Shown here piece by piece: positions 39,054 through 48,142 of a stretch of DNA of 50,407 bases (positions are counted from its first letter, which is position 1; each line of letters opens with the position of its first letter). This DNA is from Janthinobacterium violaceinigrum (GTDB taxonomy: Bacteria; Pseudomonadota; Gammaproteobacteria; Burkholderiales; Burkholderiaceae_D), in NCBI RefSeq assembly GCF_009208555.1, contig NZ_WFLI01000042.1:1-50407 (forward strand), in the 5' to 3' direction. The notes below the pieces were generated by a model. That model ran no database searches and was not told the origin of the DNA. It saw only the letters and a list, made by a program, of their open reading frames with translations. Made by a program: the position numbers and the translations under genes.

Positions 39054-39174
39054 GGGGCGGTCTCCGGTGGCGGCAAAAGTAAGTGATCGACATGACAACT
39101 GATGCCAGTTTAGCCATCCGCAGAAAAAACGGTGTAACAAAGTATGAGAAAAGGACAACAAATTGTTACCAAAA

Positions 39175-39207
39175 GCAATAACCAGCCCTGCGGGAGCCGG
39201 TTATTGC
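39175..39207 (-). terminator. Rho-independent terminator of crystallin gene 4
   Basis: GCAATAACC (39175-39183) and GGTTATTGC (39199-39207) form a perfect 9-pair stem with an inner GC-rich part, followed on the minus strand by TTTTGG. It separates genes 4 and 3. Confidence 0.75.
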
Positions 39208-39232
39208 CATTTGGCTGACGCGCTGCTGCGCG

Positions 39233-39922
39233 TCAGCGCACTTCGCGCACCGAAGAGATGCGGTTGCTCAGGCGCTCCAGGTTCGCGTATTCGCCGGGAC
39301 CCAAGGTGCGGCAACGGCCGCGGAAGTCCACGTCCTCGCACACTTCCCAGTACCCGGCGCGCACGCGCACGCTCTGCGCCGTGTCGTTGAAGTCGCGTTC
39401 GCGCAGATCGGACGCGCCATTGCGCACGGTCAGGCTGCGGCCGACAAAGTCGTCGCGCGTGTACAGGGTCAGTTCGCCGCCCAGTGCGCGGCCCGGCAGG
39501 TGGCCGCGCTCGCGGTCACGTTCCCGGTGCCCGTCCCACTCGCGTTCGCGGTCGCGGTCGCGGTCGCGGCCCCAATCCCGGTCGCGTCCCGGGTAGCCGC
39601 CGCCCCAGCCGCGCACTTCGCGCAGCGACGTGATCTTGTTGGCGCGGCCATCGAGCGACGGGTAGTCGCCCGCCTCGAGCAGGAAGCATGCGCCGCGGAA
39701 ATCAGCGTCCTCGCACGCCTCCCAGCGCCCCGAGCGCACGCGGATGCTTTGCGTCGTGTCGTTGAAGCGGAGGGCTTCGAGGTCGGGGACGGCATCGCGC
39801 ACGGTCTGCGAGCGGCCCAGATAATCGTCGCGCGAATACAGGGTCAGTTCGCCGGCGCCGGCCAGTTCGGCCGTCATGGCGGCGCCCAGCAGCAGGGCGC
39901 AGTTCAAGGCTTTCTTCAACAT
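39233..39922 (-). CDS. Secreted beta/gamma-crystallin-domain protein 4 (two domains)
   Basis: 229 residues from MLKKALNCALLLGAAMTAEL; signal peptide cleaved near AGAG. Two domains (GELTLYSRDDYLGRSQTVRD with FNDTTQS; GELTLYTRDDFVGRSLTVRN with FNDTAQS) are joined by a strongly charged linker made of RD/RE repeats (about residues 112-140). The motif positions are degenerate (TTQS, TAQS instead of SS), so Ca2+ binding may be weaker. The DNA of the linker contains a repeated gcggtc hexamer. It is the most diverged member and the 5'-most in transcription. Confidence 0.85.
   Translation of the reverse strand: MLKKALNCALLLGAAMTAELAGAGELTLYSRDDYLGRSQTVRDAVPDLEALRFNDTTQSIRVRSGRWEACEDADFRGACFLLEAGDYPSLDGRANKITSLREVRGWGGGYPGRDRDWGRDRDRDREREWDGHRERDRERGHLPGRALGGELTLYTRDDFVGRSLTVRNGASDLRERDFNDTAQSVRVRAGYWEVCEDVDFRGRCRTLGPGEYANLERLSNRISSVREVR
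39545..39575. repeat. Hexamer repeat (gcggtc) in the crystallin-4 linker
   Basis: About four or five successive near-identical gcggtc units encode the Arg-Asp-rich linker. They may vary in number by slippage, in frame, because the unit is six bases. Confidence 0.55.
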
Positions 39923-40111
39923 GGTCTTACTCCATAGTCAGGATAGTACGGTGTGACTATTTGGTCATCTTGCCAAATAGAGCGCGCAGTCTATCCGCGA
40001 CTGGCATTCTTAGCTGTAACAAATGATTACCGCGGCCAGCCCCCCGGGACCTGCGGCGGACAAGCACGGCGAATGCCGGTAGAATCTTGTGTTTAGTCAA
40101 GCTTTCCGCCC

Positions 40112-41503
40112 ATGCCACACACTACCTCGTTCACCCTGCCCGCCATCCGCACTGAAGTGTCCTCGCTGTGGAAGCTGGCCTGGCCCATCCTGATCGGCCA
40201 GCTGGCCACCGTCGGCATGGGCGCAGCCGACGTGGCGATGACGGGCCACACGAATCCCGAGGAACTGGCGGCCGTGTCGCTGGGCGCGGCCATCTGGTCC
40301 ATCGTGCTGGTCACCGTGAGCGGCATCATGATGGCGATCAATACGCTGGTGGCGCACGAAATCGGCGCCGCGCGCCACGACCGGGTGCCGCACATCGTGC
40401 GCCAGTCGCTGTGGAAGGCGCTGCTCGTCGGCCTGGTGGCCTGCCTGCTGACGAACATGGCGGCGCTGGTGTTCGACCACCTGATGCTGGAGCCCGCCGT
40501 GGCAGCCAAGGCCAAGCTGTTCGTGCACATCATCAGCTGCGCGCTGCCGCCGTTCGCCGCCTACCGCGCGCTGTACGGCTACAGCACCAGCATCAACCAG
40601 ACCAAGCCCGTGATGGTCATCGCGCTGGCTGCGCTGGGCCTCAATATCCTCGTCAACTACCTGCTGATCTACGGCCACTGGGGCATGCCGAAGATGGGCG
40701 GCGTGGGCTGCGCCGTGGCCACCACCTGCTGCGTGTGGATGATGCTGCTGGCCATGCTGGCCTGGATCAAGATCGCCCCCGCCTACCGCGCCACGTATCC
40801 GTTCACGCACTGGGAATGGCCGCAGCTGTCGTCCATCGGCCCCATGCTGCGCCTGGGCCTGCCCATCGGCGTGACCTACTTTGCCGAAGTGAGCGCCTTT
40901 GGCGTCATCAGCCTGCTGGTGGCGCGCTTCGGCGTGATCCAGGTGTCGGCGCACCAGATCGCCCTCAATTTCTCGTCCGTCGTCTTCATGGTGCCCCTCA
41001 CTTTCGGCATCGCGCTGGTCACGCGCGTGGGCCACGCGGTGGGCGAAGCCAACCTGCGCAAGGCCCGCTTCATTTCGTGGGTGGGCGTGGCCATGTCGCT
41101 GACGGCGGCCATCGTCTCGGCCACCGTCATCACCATCTTCCGCCACCAGATTGCGCAAGCCTACACGTCCGACCCGCAGGTGCAGGCGCTGTGCGCGCAG
41201 CTGCTGCTGTTTGCCGCCCTGTTCCAGCTGTCCGACGCCACGCAGGTGGCGACGTCGTGCGCGATCCGCGGCTACAAGGTGACGCGCCAGCCGATGCTGA
41301 TCCAGCTGCTGGCCTTCTGGGGCTTCTCGCTGCCGATCGGCTATGTACTGGGACTGGCGCCGGCCGGCTTCCCCTGGTCGCCGGCCGAGCCCATGGCCGC
41401 CGCCGGTTTCTGGATCGGCCTCGTCACGGGCCTGACGGTGGCCGCCGTGCTGCTGACCTGGTACCTGAACCGCCTGTCGCTGCGCCGCATGCGCGAAGCC
41501 TGA
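40112..41503 (+). CDS. MATE-family multidrug efflux transporter (NorM/MdtK type)
   Basis: 463 residues with 12 hydrophobic helices in two repeated halves. The N-terminal LAWPILIGQLATVGMGAADV and AAVSLGAAIWSIVLVTVSGI are typical, with the acid Asp in the first helix region (GAADVAMTGH) and the second-half equivalent (LRLGLPIGVTYFAEVSAFGV). MATE pumps export cationic dyes and fluoroquinolone-like drugs against Na+ or H+. The gene is 32 bases upstream of phzF-like gene, so they share a transcript. Confidence 0.94.
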   Translation: MPHTTSFTLPAIRTEVSSLWKLAWPILIGQLATVGMGAADVAMTGHTNPEELAAVSLGAAIWSIVLVTVSGIMMAINTLVAHEIGAARHDRVPHIVRQSLWKALLVGLVACLLTNMAALVFDHLMLEPAVAAKAKLFVHIISCALPPFAAYRALYGYSTSINQTKPVMVIALAALGLNILVNYLLIYGHWGMPKMGGVGCAVATTCCVWMMLLAMLAWIKIAPAYRATYPFTHWEWPQLSSIGPMLRLGLPIGVTYFAEVSAFGVISLLVARFGVIQVSAHQIALNFSSVVFMVPLTFGIALVTRVGHAVGEANLRKARFISWVGVAMSLTAAIVSATVITIFRHQIAQAYTSDPQVQALCAQLLLFAALFQLSDATQVATSCAIRGYKVTRQPMLIQLLAFWGFSLPIGYVLGLAPAGFPWSPAEPMAAAGFWIGLVTGLTVAAVLLTWYLNRLSLRRMREA

Positions 41504-41535
41504 TGCCAGGCCTGACACCAGAACAAGGAGCCGCC

Positions 41536-42375
41536 ATGCCGCAAGCACGCCCATTCAGGCAAGTCGATGTCTTCAGCAAGGTGCCATTCATGGGCAACCC
41601 GCTGGCCGTGGTGCTCGACGCGAATGGCCTGGACGACGCGCAGATGCAGGCCATCGCGCGCTGGACGGGCCTGTCGGAAACCACCTTCGTGCTGACGCCG
41701 CGCGACCCGGCGGCCGACTACCGCGTGCGGATCTTTTCGCCCGAGATGGAGTTCCCGTTTGCCGGCCACCCGACCCTGGGCACGGCGCACGCCCTGCTCG
41801 ACGCGGGCATGCAGCCCAAGGGCGCGCGCATCGTGCAGGAATGCGGCGTCGGCCTGGTGCAGATCGAGCGCAGCGCTGACGGCGTGCTGGCGTTCCAGGC
41901 GCCGCCCTGCACCACGCGCGAGCTCGCCCCCGCGCTGCTGCCGCTGCTGCAAGCGGCGCTGGGCGGCGGCGCAGCCGCTTGCGGCACCGTCGTCGAGATG
42001 GGCATCCGCTGGCTGTGCGTGCCATTGGCAAGCGCGGCGGACTGCCTGGCCGTGCACGCCGACATCGCCGCGCTGACGGCCTTGCTGGCCGCCGCCCGGG
42101 CGGACGGCCTGGCGCTGTATGGTCCGCACGATGCGGGCGGTCCGGCCGACTACGAAGTACGCGCACTGCTCAGCGAACACGGCGCGCTCGTGGAAGACCC
42201 CGTCACGGGCAGCGCCAACGCCTGTATCGCGCAGCTGCTGGCGGGCGCCGGCTACCGCGCGCGCCAGGGCACCTGTTTGCAGCGCGACGGCCGCGTAGCC
42301 GTCAGTTTCCGCGCTGGCCACGCATGGATAGGCGGCGCATGCCTGACCGTGATCGCAGGTACGATATTGGCCTGA
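41536..42375 (+). CDS. PhzF-family isomerase
   Basis: 279 residues from the ATG at 41536, preceded by AAGGAG; a longer frame upstream merely overlaps the MATE gene. MPQARPFRQVDVFSKVPFMG and NPLAVVLDANGLDDAQMQAI, ARWTGLSETTFVL with the catalytic-type Glu, FAGHPTLGTAHALLDAG and VEDPVTGSANACIAQLL are the PhzF/DapF-fold family blocks. PhzF isomerises DHHA in phenazine synthesis; most family members, like this one outside a phenazine cluster, have unknown substrates. It is the second gene of the MATE operon. Confidence 0.9.
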   Translation: MPQARPFRQVDVFSKVPFMGNPLAVVLDANGLDDAQMQAIARWTGLSETTFVLTPRDPAADYRVRIFSPEMEFPFAGHPTLGTAHALLDAGMQPKGARIVQECGVGLVQIERSADGVLAFQAPPCTTRELAPALLPLLQAALGGGAAACGTVVEMGIRWLCVPLASAADCLAVHADIAALTALLAAARADGLALYGPHDAGGPADYEVRALLSEHGALVEDPVTGSANACIAQLLAGAGYRARQGTCLQRDGRVAVSFRAGHAWIGGACLTVIAGTILA

Positions 42376-42566
42376 TCACGGAAAAGCGCCATGGAATGGG
42401 CGGCTGTTGGATATTTTTGACGAAGGAAATACGGCCAGGACCGTCTTATTCCGTGGCCCGGGCTATCGCATAAACAGGCACGCTCTGGTATCGTCTTACG
42501 CTTAGGCAACGCTCAAGCTCGCCTCTACATGCAGTGCCATTCATTCCTCCAACTACCGAGACATCC
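42376..42566. other. Intergenic region before the DPP-IV gene
   Basis: About 190 bases without a gene. It presumably holds the promoter of the peptidase gene; I could not pick a clear -35/-10 pair. Confidence 0.3.
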
Positions 42567-44774
42567 ATGCGTTTTATTCTTTGTTTTCTGGCCGCGATGG
42601 CCAGCGTTCCCGCATCGGCTGAAAAGCTGACCCTGGAACGCATCCACGCCGATCCGGCGCTGGCCGGCCCCGGCGTGCGCAACCTGAAGGTTTCGCCCGA
42701 CGGCGAGCGCGTCACGTTCCTGCGCGGCCGCGCCGACAACCAGTTCCAGCTCGACCTGTGGGAATTCAAGCTGAAGGACAAGAGCACGCACCGCCTGGTC
42801 GACTCGAAGGCGCTGGTGCCGAATGAAACGATCTCGCCCGAAGAACAGGCGCGCCGCGAACGCGAACGCACGGCCAGCCTGAACGGCATTCTCAGCTACA
42901 GCTGGTCGCCGGACGGCAAGCAGCTGCTGGTGCCGCTGGCCGGCAATCTGTACCTGGTCGATGCGGCCCACCCGGACAAGGCGCGCCTGGTCGCCAAGGG
43001 CAATGTGCTGGACCCGAAAATCTCGCCGAAAGGCCGCTATGTGTCGTTTGTGCGCGATCAGAACATCTATGTGATCGACCTCAAGTCGGGCAAGGAACGC
43101 CAGCTGACCGCCGACGGCAAGGGCACCATCCGCAACGGCGAAGCCGAATTCGTGGCGCAGGAAGAAATGGGCCAGCGCACAGGCTACTACTGGGCCCCAG
43201 ACGATTCCGCCATCGCGTATAAGCGCTATGACGAAGCGCCCGTGCCCGTCGTGCGCCGCTTTGAAATCTTCGCCGACCGCACCGACGTCGTGGAACAGCG
43301 CTACCCTGCCGCCGGCGACCCGAACGTGCTGGTGCAGCTGCTGATCGTCTCGCCGGAAACGGGCGCGCAGCGCCAGGTGGATTTGGGCACGAACCCGGAC
43401 ATCTACCTGGTGCGCGCCGACTGGAGCGCGGATGGCAAGTCGCTCGTGTACCAGCGCCAGTCGCGCGACCAGAAGACCTTGGACCTGGTGGCCGTCGATG
43501 CGGCGACGCTGGCGCAACGCACCCTGCTGACGGAAACGTCGAAGACCTGGGTCAGCATCCATGACGACCTGCACTTCCTGTCGAACGGCACCTTCCTCTG
43601 GTCGTCCGAGCGCACGGGCCGCAACCACCTGTACCTGTACGACATGGGCGGCAAGCTGCTGCGCCCGGTCACTTCGGGCGAATGGGGCATCGACAGCGTG
43701 CTGGCCGTGAATGAAAAAACCGGCAAGGTGTATGTGTCGTCGAACCGCGACGCGGTGATCGACAAGCAGACCTACGCGCTGGCCCTGGACGGCAGCACGG
43801 CCGACAAGCCGCAGCGCGTGACCAAGGCCGACGGCTGGCACGACACGAAGTTCTCGAGCAATGGCGAAGTCTTCGTCGACACGTATTCCGACCCGGCCAC
43901 GCCGCCGCAAGTGAGCATCCGCCGCCCGGACGGCGCCATGGTGGGCTGGCTGGAAGAAAACGCGCTCAATGCCAGCCACCCGTACGCGAAATACAAGGCC
44001 GATCACCTGCCGACGGAATACGGCACCCTGAAAGCCAACGATGGCCAGACGCTGTACTACTCCATCGTCAAGCCGTCGAACTTCGACGCGGGCAAGCGCT
44101 ATCCCGTCTACCTGTCGACGTATGGCGGCCCGCATTCGCAGCACGTGGCTCGCCGCTGGGGCAACAACTTCGACCAGTACATGGCGCAGCAGGGCTTTGT
44201 CGTCTTCCGCCTCGATAACCGCGGTTCGTCGCGCCGCGAGCGCGCGTTCACGGACGCCATCTATCACAACCTGGGCGCGGCGGAAGTGGCCGACCAGCTG
44301 GTGGGCATCGACTGGCTGGGCAAGCAAAGCTTCGTGGACGCGAAACGCATCGGCGTGTTCGGCTGGAGCTACGGCGGCTTCATGACCCTGCGCTTGCTGT
44401 CGGCCGCCTCCGACAAGATCGCCATGGGCGTCTCCGTGGCACCCGTCACCGACTGGTCGCTGTACGACACCCACTACACGGAGCAATTCCTCGGCATGCC
44501 GAAGGAAAACGTCGATGGCTACAAGGCCAGCACCGTGTTCGCCCACCTGGACGGCCTGAAGTCGCCGCTGCTGCTGGTGCACGGCATGGCCGACGATAAC
44601 GTCCTGTTCAGCAACAGCACGCGCCTGATCGACGCGCTGGTGAACCGCGGCGTGCAGTTCGACCTGATGACGTATCCGGGCGCCAAGCATGGCATCTCGT
44701 CGCGCGCGGGCCAGCGCCACGTGTACAAGAAAATCGAGATGTTCTTCAAGCAAAACCTGGGCGTCGCAAAGTAA
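42567..44774 (+). CDS. S9-family prolyl peptidase (dipeptidyl-peptidase IV type)
   Basis: 735 residues with a signal peptide MRFILCFLAAMASVPASA. A beta-propeller of about 430 residues comes first (NLKVSPDGERVTFLRGRADN; EFVAQEEMGQRTGYYWAPDD with the EE pair that binds the substrate amino group). The alpha/beta-hydrolase domain follows, with the nucleophile Ser601 in GWSYGGFMTL, Asp676 in HGMADDNV and His708 in GAKHGI. It should remove Xaa-Pro or Xaa-Ala dipeptides from peptides in the periplasm. A strong terminator follows 20 bases later. Confidence 0.94.
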   Translation: MRFILCFLAAMASVPASAEKLTLERIHADPALAGPGVRNLKVSPDGERVTFLRGRADNQFQLDLWEFKLKDKSTHRLVDSKALVPNETISPEEQARRERERTASLNGILSYSWSPDGKQLLVPLAGNLYLVDAAHPDKARLVAKGNVLDPKISPKGRYVSFVRDQNIYVIDLKSGKERQLTADGKGTIRNGEAEFVAQEEMGQRTGYYWAPDDSAIAYKRYDEAPVPVVRRFEIFADRTDVVEQRYPAAGDPNVLVQLLIVSPETGAQRQVDLGTNPDIYLVRADWSADGKSLVYQRQSRDQKTLDLVAVDAATLAQRTLLTETSKTWVSIHDDLHFLSNGTFLWSSERTGRNHLYLYDMGGKLLRPVTSGEWGIDSVLAVNEKTGKVYVSSNRDAVIDKQTYALALDGSTADKPQRVTKADGWHDTKFSSNGEVFVDTYSDPATPPQVSIRRPDGAMVGWLEENALNASHPYAKYKADHLPTEYGTLKANDGQTLYYSIVKPSNFDAGKRYPVYLSTYGGPHSQHVARRWGNNFDQYMAQQGFVVFRLDNRGSSRRERAFTDAIYHNLGAAEVADQLVGIDWLGKQSFVDAKRIGVFGWSYGGFMTLRLLSAASDKIAMGVSVAPVTDWSLYDTHYTEQFLGMPKENVDGYKASTVFAHLDGLKSPLLLVHGMADDNVLFSNSTRLIDALVNRGVQFDLMTYPGAKHGISSRAGQRHVYKKIEMFFKQNLGVAK

Positions 44775-44794
44775 GGCGCGCCCCCAATAAAAAA

Positions 44795-44829
44795 CCGCCG
44801 CCTGTCTCGCGACAGGCGGCGGTTTTTTT
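44795..44829 (+). terminator. Bidirectional rho-independent terminator
   Basis: CCGCCGCCTGTC (44795-44806), loop TCGC and GACAGGCGGCGG (44811-44822) form a perfect 12-pair stem with T's after it on the plus strand and A's before it, so it can end transcription from both the DPP-IV gene and the CsbD gene. Confidence 0.93.
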
Positions 44830-44843
44830 ATGCGTGCGCCAGA

Positions 44844-45029
44844 TTACGGTTTGCGCGTAACGGTTTCCACCGCATCTTTCACGTCGCCAACTTTCTTCTG
44901 CACTTTGCCTTCGACCTGGTTTGCCAGGCCCTTGGCTTGCTGTTCTTCGCTGCCGACCAGTTTGCCAGCTTGCTCCTGGATTTTACCGCCGACTTCCTTC
45001 AGTTTACCTTCGACTTGATCTTTGTTCAT
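44844..45029 (-). CDS. CsbD-family stress protein
   Basis: 61 residues: MNKDQVEGKLKEVGGKIQEQ, then AGKLVGSEEQQAKGLANQVE and GKVQKKVGDV, the characteristic Gly-Lys repeat pattern of CsbD-like proteins, which are small, hydrophilic and induced in general stress. Function is not known; protection of DNA or membranes has been suggested. It shares the terminator with the gene on the other side. Confidence 0.93.
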   Translation of the reverse strand: MNKDQVEGKLKEVGGKIQEQAGKLVGSEEQQAKGLANQVEGKVQKKVGDVKDAVETVTRKP

Positions 45030-45203
45030 GATGGATCCTCACTGTAGTTGGTACATCTGTTGTCCCGCCCGCAAGGGCCGGTACTGCGGCTCACACGCTG
45101 TTGCAAACTGCTTGCTGCGTGTCGATGTGTCCATACTACGGGGCGGCGGATCAATGCTCTGTACGGTTCCTAACACATGGTCAATATGCGCGAATGTCGG
45201 CGA

Positions 45204-45839
45204 TCACGCGGGCTTGCGCCACACGGTGGCCAGCCACGGCTGCTGGTCGCGCGGCAAGCCCGGCGGGCGGTAATACTGCTCGACCAGGCCGAAGCCGGCC
45301 GCCTGCACATATGCGGCCCACGTTTCCTCGTCGTGATAGCTGCCGTAGCGGGCGCCATTCCAGCCTTCCTGGTTCTGTCCGCGCGGGTTCGAGCTGAACA
45401 GCACGCCGCCCGGCTTCAAACAGGCGTACAGGGCGCGCAGCACGGAGGGCAGGACGGCGCTGGGCACGTGGAACAGCACGGCATTGGCGAACACGCCGTC
45501 GAAGTGCGCGGCCGGCAAATCGAGGTCGACGAAATCCTGCTGCCACACGGTGCAGCCGCTGTAGGCGCGCGCCATCTCGACGAAACTGGGGCAGCCATCG
45601 ACGCCCGTGGCATGGTGGCCCATGGCCGTGAATGCCTTCAGATCGCGGCCAGGGCCACAACCCAGGTCGAGGATCGCCAGGGGCGCGGGCTTGCCGATGG
45701 CGTTCAGCAGCGCGGCGATATTCTGGCTGACATCGTGGTCGCGCGTGCCTTCGAAAAACTGCGCGGCGCTGGCGTCGTAATGGGCCAGGGTGCGGCCCGT
45801 GATGGCGTGGATGGGGTCTTGCGGTGGGGTTGGCTTCAT
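45204..45839 (-). CDS. SAM-dependent methyltransferase (class I)
   Basis: 211 residues from MKPTPPQDPIHAITGRTLAH; longer in-frame starts overlap the M13 gene region. The SAM site LAILDLGCGPGRDLKAF (motif I), GVDGCPSFVEMA (motif II), DGVFANAVLFHVPSAVLPSV (motif IV) and LKPGGVLFSSNPRG are in the usual order. The substrate is unknown; the overall form is like UbiE/ubiquinone-type or small-molecule methylases. It stands alone between M13 and CsbD. Confidence 0.9.
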   Translation of the reverse strand: MKPTPPQDPIHAITGRTLAHYDASAAQFFEGTRDHDVSQNIAALLNAIGKPAPLAILDLGCGPGRDLKAFTAMGHHATGVDGCPSFVEMARAYSGCTVWQQDFVDLDLPAAHFDGVFANAVLFHVPSAVLPSVLRALYACLKPGGVLFSSNPRGQNQEGWNGARYGSYHDEETWAAYVQAAGFGLVEQYYRPPGLPRDQQPWLATVWRKPA

Positions 45840-45906
45840 GGCGGTCCTGTCGGTATATGCCGCCATTTTACGGTGCCGGCGCGCTGCGCGCCGGCACCCC
45901 TTATCA

Positions 45907-47970
45907 CTACCAGACGCGCACGCGCTGTTCCGGCGCCAGGTACAGCTGCTGCCCCGGCTGGACGTCGAAGGCCGGGTACCAGGCGTCGAGGTTGCGCACG
46001 GTAGCGGCGCGGTATTGCGCCGGCGCATGCCCATCGGTGAGGATTTGCTGGCGCGCCGCCGCTTCGCGCGCCTTGCTGCGCCAGCTCACGCCATAGCCCG
46101 TGAAGAAATCGCGGTCCGCACCCGCCTGCGCCGGCTTGCCCTGCTGCGACAGGGTGAACGCGTCATGCGCGGCCGCCACGCCGGCCAGGTCGGCCAGGTT
46201 TTCGCTCAGGGTCAGCTGGCCATTCACGGCCAGGTCGGGAAACGGCTTGTAGGCCGCGAACTGCGCCACCAATTGCCTGGACGCGGCCTGGAAATGCGCC
46301 AGATCCGCTGGCGTCCACCAGTCGCGCAGCTTGCCCTGGGCGTCGAACTGCGCGCCCTGGTCATCGAAACTGTGGCTGATCTCGTGGCCGATGGTGGCGC
46401 CGATGCCGCCATAGTTGGCCGCATCGGATGCTTGCGGGTCGAAGAACGGCGGCTGCAGGATGGCGGCGGGGAAATTCAATGCATTTTGCAGCGGCAGGTT
46501 GACGGCGTTGACCAGCTGCGCCGGCATGGCCCAGGCCTTGCGGTCCGGAGACTGGCTCAGCTTGGCCAACTCCTGCCGGTAATGAAACTGCTCCGCCCGC
46601 TGCACATTGCCCAGCGCGTCGCCGCGCACCACGCGCAAGCCCGCATAGTCGTCCCAGCGTTCCGGGTAGCCCACGCCCACGTACAGGGTCTTGAGCTTTT
46701 CCTGCGCCTGCGCCTTGGTGGCCGGCGCCATCCAGTCCAGCTTGTCGATGCGGCGCGAGAAGGCGGCGACGATATTCGTCACCATGTCTTGCACGCGGGC
46801 TTTCGATTCCGGTGGGAAATAGCGCTCCACGTACAGCTTGCCGACGGCGTCGCTGAGGGCCGCATTTGTCGCGGCCAGCGCCCGCTTGCTGCGCAGCGAC
46901 TGCTGCGGCGTACCGCTCAGGGCGCTGCCATAGAAGGCAAAGCGCTGGTCGGCGGCCGCCTTCGGCAAAATGGTGCTGAAATGGTTGATCGTATGGAAGG
47001 CCAGGAAATCCTTCCACGTGGCCAGCGGCACGCTTGCCACCAGCGCCGCGCTGCCCGTCACGGCCGTCGGGTGCCAGACGATGAAATCCGTCTGCGCGCC
47101 CAGGCCGGCCGCCTGGAAGAAAGCCTTCCAGTCCAGGCCCGGCGCCTTGCTGGCGAAGTCGGCGGCGCGCCACGCATTGTTGCCCTTGGCGACATCGGCC
47201 GAATCTTCGCGGCTGGCGTGGCTCGCGGCAATTTGCTGCTCCAGCGCAAACACGCGCGCAGCACGGGCCGGCGCATCGCTGTAGCCGCCCTGCTTGAGCA
47301 TGGCGGCGATATGCGCCTGGTAGCCTGCGCGCAAGCCCTGCATGCGCGCGCTGTCGCCCTGGTAGAAGGCGCGGTCGGGCAAGCCCAGCCCGCCCTGCAG
47401 CAGGTAGGCCACGTTGCGCGTCGTGTCGTTCAAGTCTTGCGCCACCCACAGGCCGAACAGGTTTTCCGTATAAAAATTCGTGGCATTGAGGGGGTCCACG
47501 TCGGCGCGCAGGCTCTCGCCCAGCGCGCGGGCCAGTCCGGCCCGGTCATGCACGGCGTCGATCTTCTTCAGCAGCGGCTTGATCGGCGCCCAGCCTTTCG
47601 CTTCGATAGCCGATTCATCCATCCAGGAGCGGTAAAAATCGCTGACCTGGCGCGCCGCCGCGTCCGTCTGTGGCGCCGCCGCCAGGCCTTCGACGAGGCC
47701 GATGATGCGCTCGTTGGTCGAGTTGGCGAGCATGGCGAACGAGCCCCAGCTGCTGCGGTCGGCGGGGATCTGCGTGCTGCGCAGCCAGTCGCCGTTCACG
47801 TAGTCATAGAAGTCGTCGCCTGGCAAGACTTTCACGGGGGCGGCGGCCGTGTCGCCGGCGGCCTGGCCGTGCGCCTGGGCCGGCAAACCGGCCAGCGAGA
47901 CGCCGGCCAGGGCGAGGACAATGGCAGCCTGGACTGGCGTCCGGGACCAGGAAAAACGCAAACCGTGCAT
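45907..47970 (-). CDS. M13-family zinc metallopeptidase (neprilysin-like)
   Basis: 687 residues from MHGLRFSWSRTPVQAAIVLA; signal peptide to about QAHG. DDFYDYVNGDWLRSTQIPAD is the M13 opening. The zinc site is HEISH (529-533, in GGIGATIGHEISHSFDDQGA) with the third ligand in ENLAD (590-594). The C-terminus ends VRVW, where most relatives end CRVW, so the conserved Cys is missing. Such enzymes cut short peptides in the periplasm or outside. It is divergent from the HDOD gene. Confidence 0.94.
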   Translation of the reverse strand: MHGLRFSWSRTPVQAAIVLALAGVSLAGLPAQAHGQAAGDTAAAPVKVLPGDDFYDYVNGDWLRSTQIPADRSSWGSFAMLANSTNERIIGLVEGLAAAPQTDAAARQVSDFYRSWMDESAIEAKGWAPIKPLLKKIDAVHDRAGLARALGESLRADVDPLNATNFYTENLFGLWVAQDLNDTTRNVAYLLQGGLGLPDRAFYQGDSARMQGLRAGYQAHIAAMLKQGGYSDAPARAARVFALEQQIAASHASREDSADVAKGNNAWRAADFASKAPGLDWKAFFQAAGLGAQTDFIVWHPTAVTGSAALVASVPLATWKDFLAFHTINHFSTILPKAAADQRFAFYGSALSGTPQQSLRSKRALAATNAALSDAVGKLYVERYFPPESKARVQDMVTNIVAAFSRRIDKLDWMAPATKAQAQEKLKTLYVGVGYPERWDDYAGLRVVRGDALGNVQRAEQFHYRQELAKLSQSPDRKAWAMPAQLVNAVNLPLQNALNFPAAILQPPFFDPQASDAANYGGIGATIGHEISHSFDDQGAQFDAQGKLRDWWTPADLAHFQAASRQLVAQFAAYKPFPDLAVNGQLTLSENLADLAGVAAAHDAFTLSQQGKPAQAGADRDFFTGYGVSWRSKAREAAARQQILTDGHAPAQYRAATVRNLDAWYPAFDVQPGQQLYLAPEQRVRVW

Positions 47971-48142
47971 GGCGATCCTTTCGATCAAATAGCTGAAAAT
48001 GAGCTGACAATGAGCTGTAACCAGGGCTGAAATCATAGCGTGTTTCCCGCCCAAAAACCGCTGCTGAACTTTTTTGCCCGAGCATAAAAAATCGGCCTAT
48101 AGTTTCACGACCCCGTGCCGCGTCTACGCCAAGGAGATTGCC

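Noticed and set aside
39530..39600. A CRISPR-like repeat
   Set aside because: It is a short hexamer repeat in a coding linker without spacers; there is no cas gene in the window.
40168..42375. A 735-residue plus-strand open frame spanning the MATE and PhzF genes
   Set aside because: Only its last 279 residues are a real protein (PhzF-like, start at 41536). The rest is an out-of-frame reading of the MATE gene, rich in Arg/Ala/Gly as expected from GC-rich DNA.
42525..44753. A 742-residue minus-strand open frame opposite the DPP-IV gene
   Set aside because: It is an antisense shadow of a clear peptidase gene with catalytic triad; its own sequence has no family features.
45790..48030. A 746-residue plus-strand open frame opposite the M13 peptidase
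   Set aside because: Antisense shadow of a gene with HEISH and ENLAD motifs; low-complexity composition.
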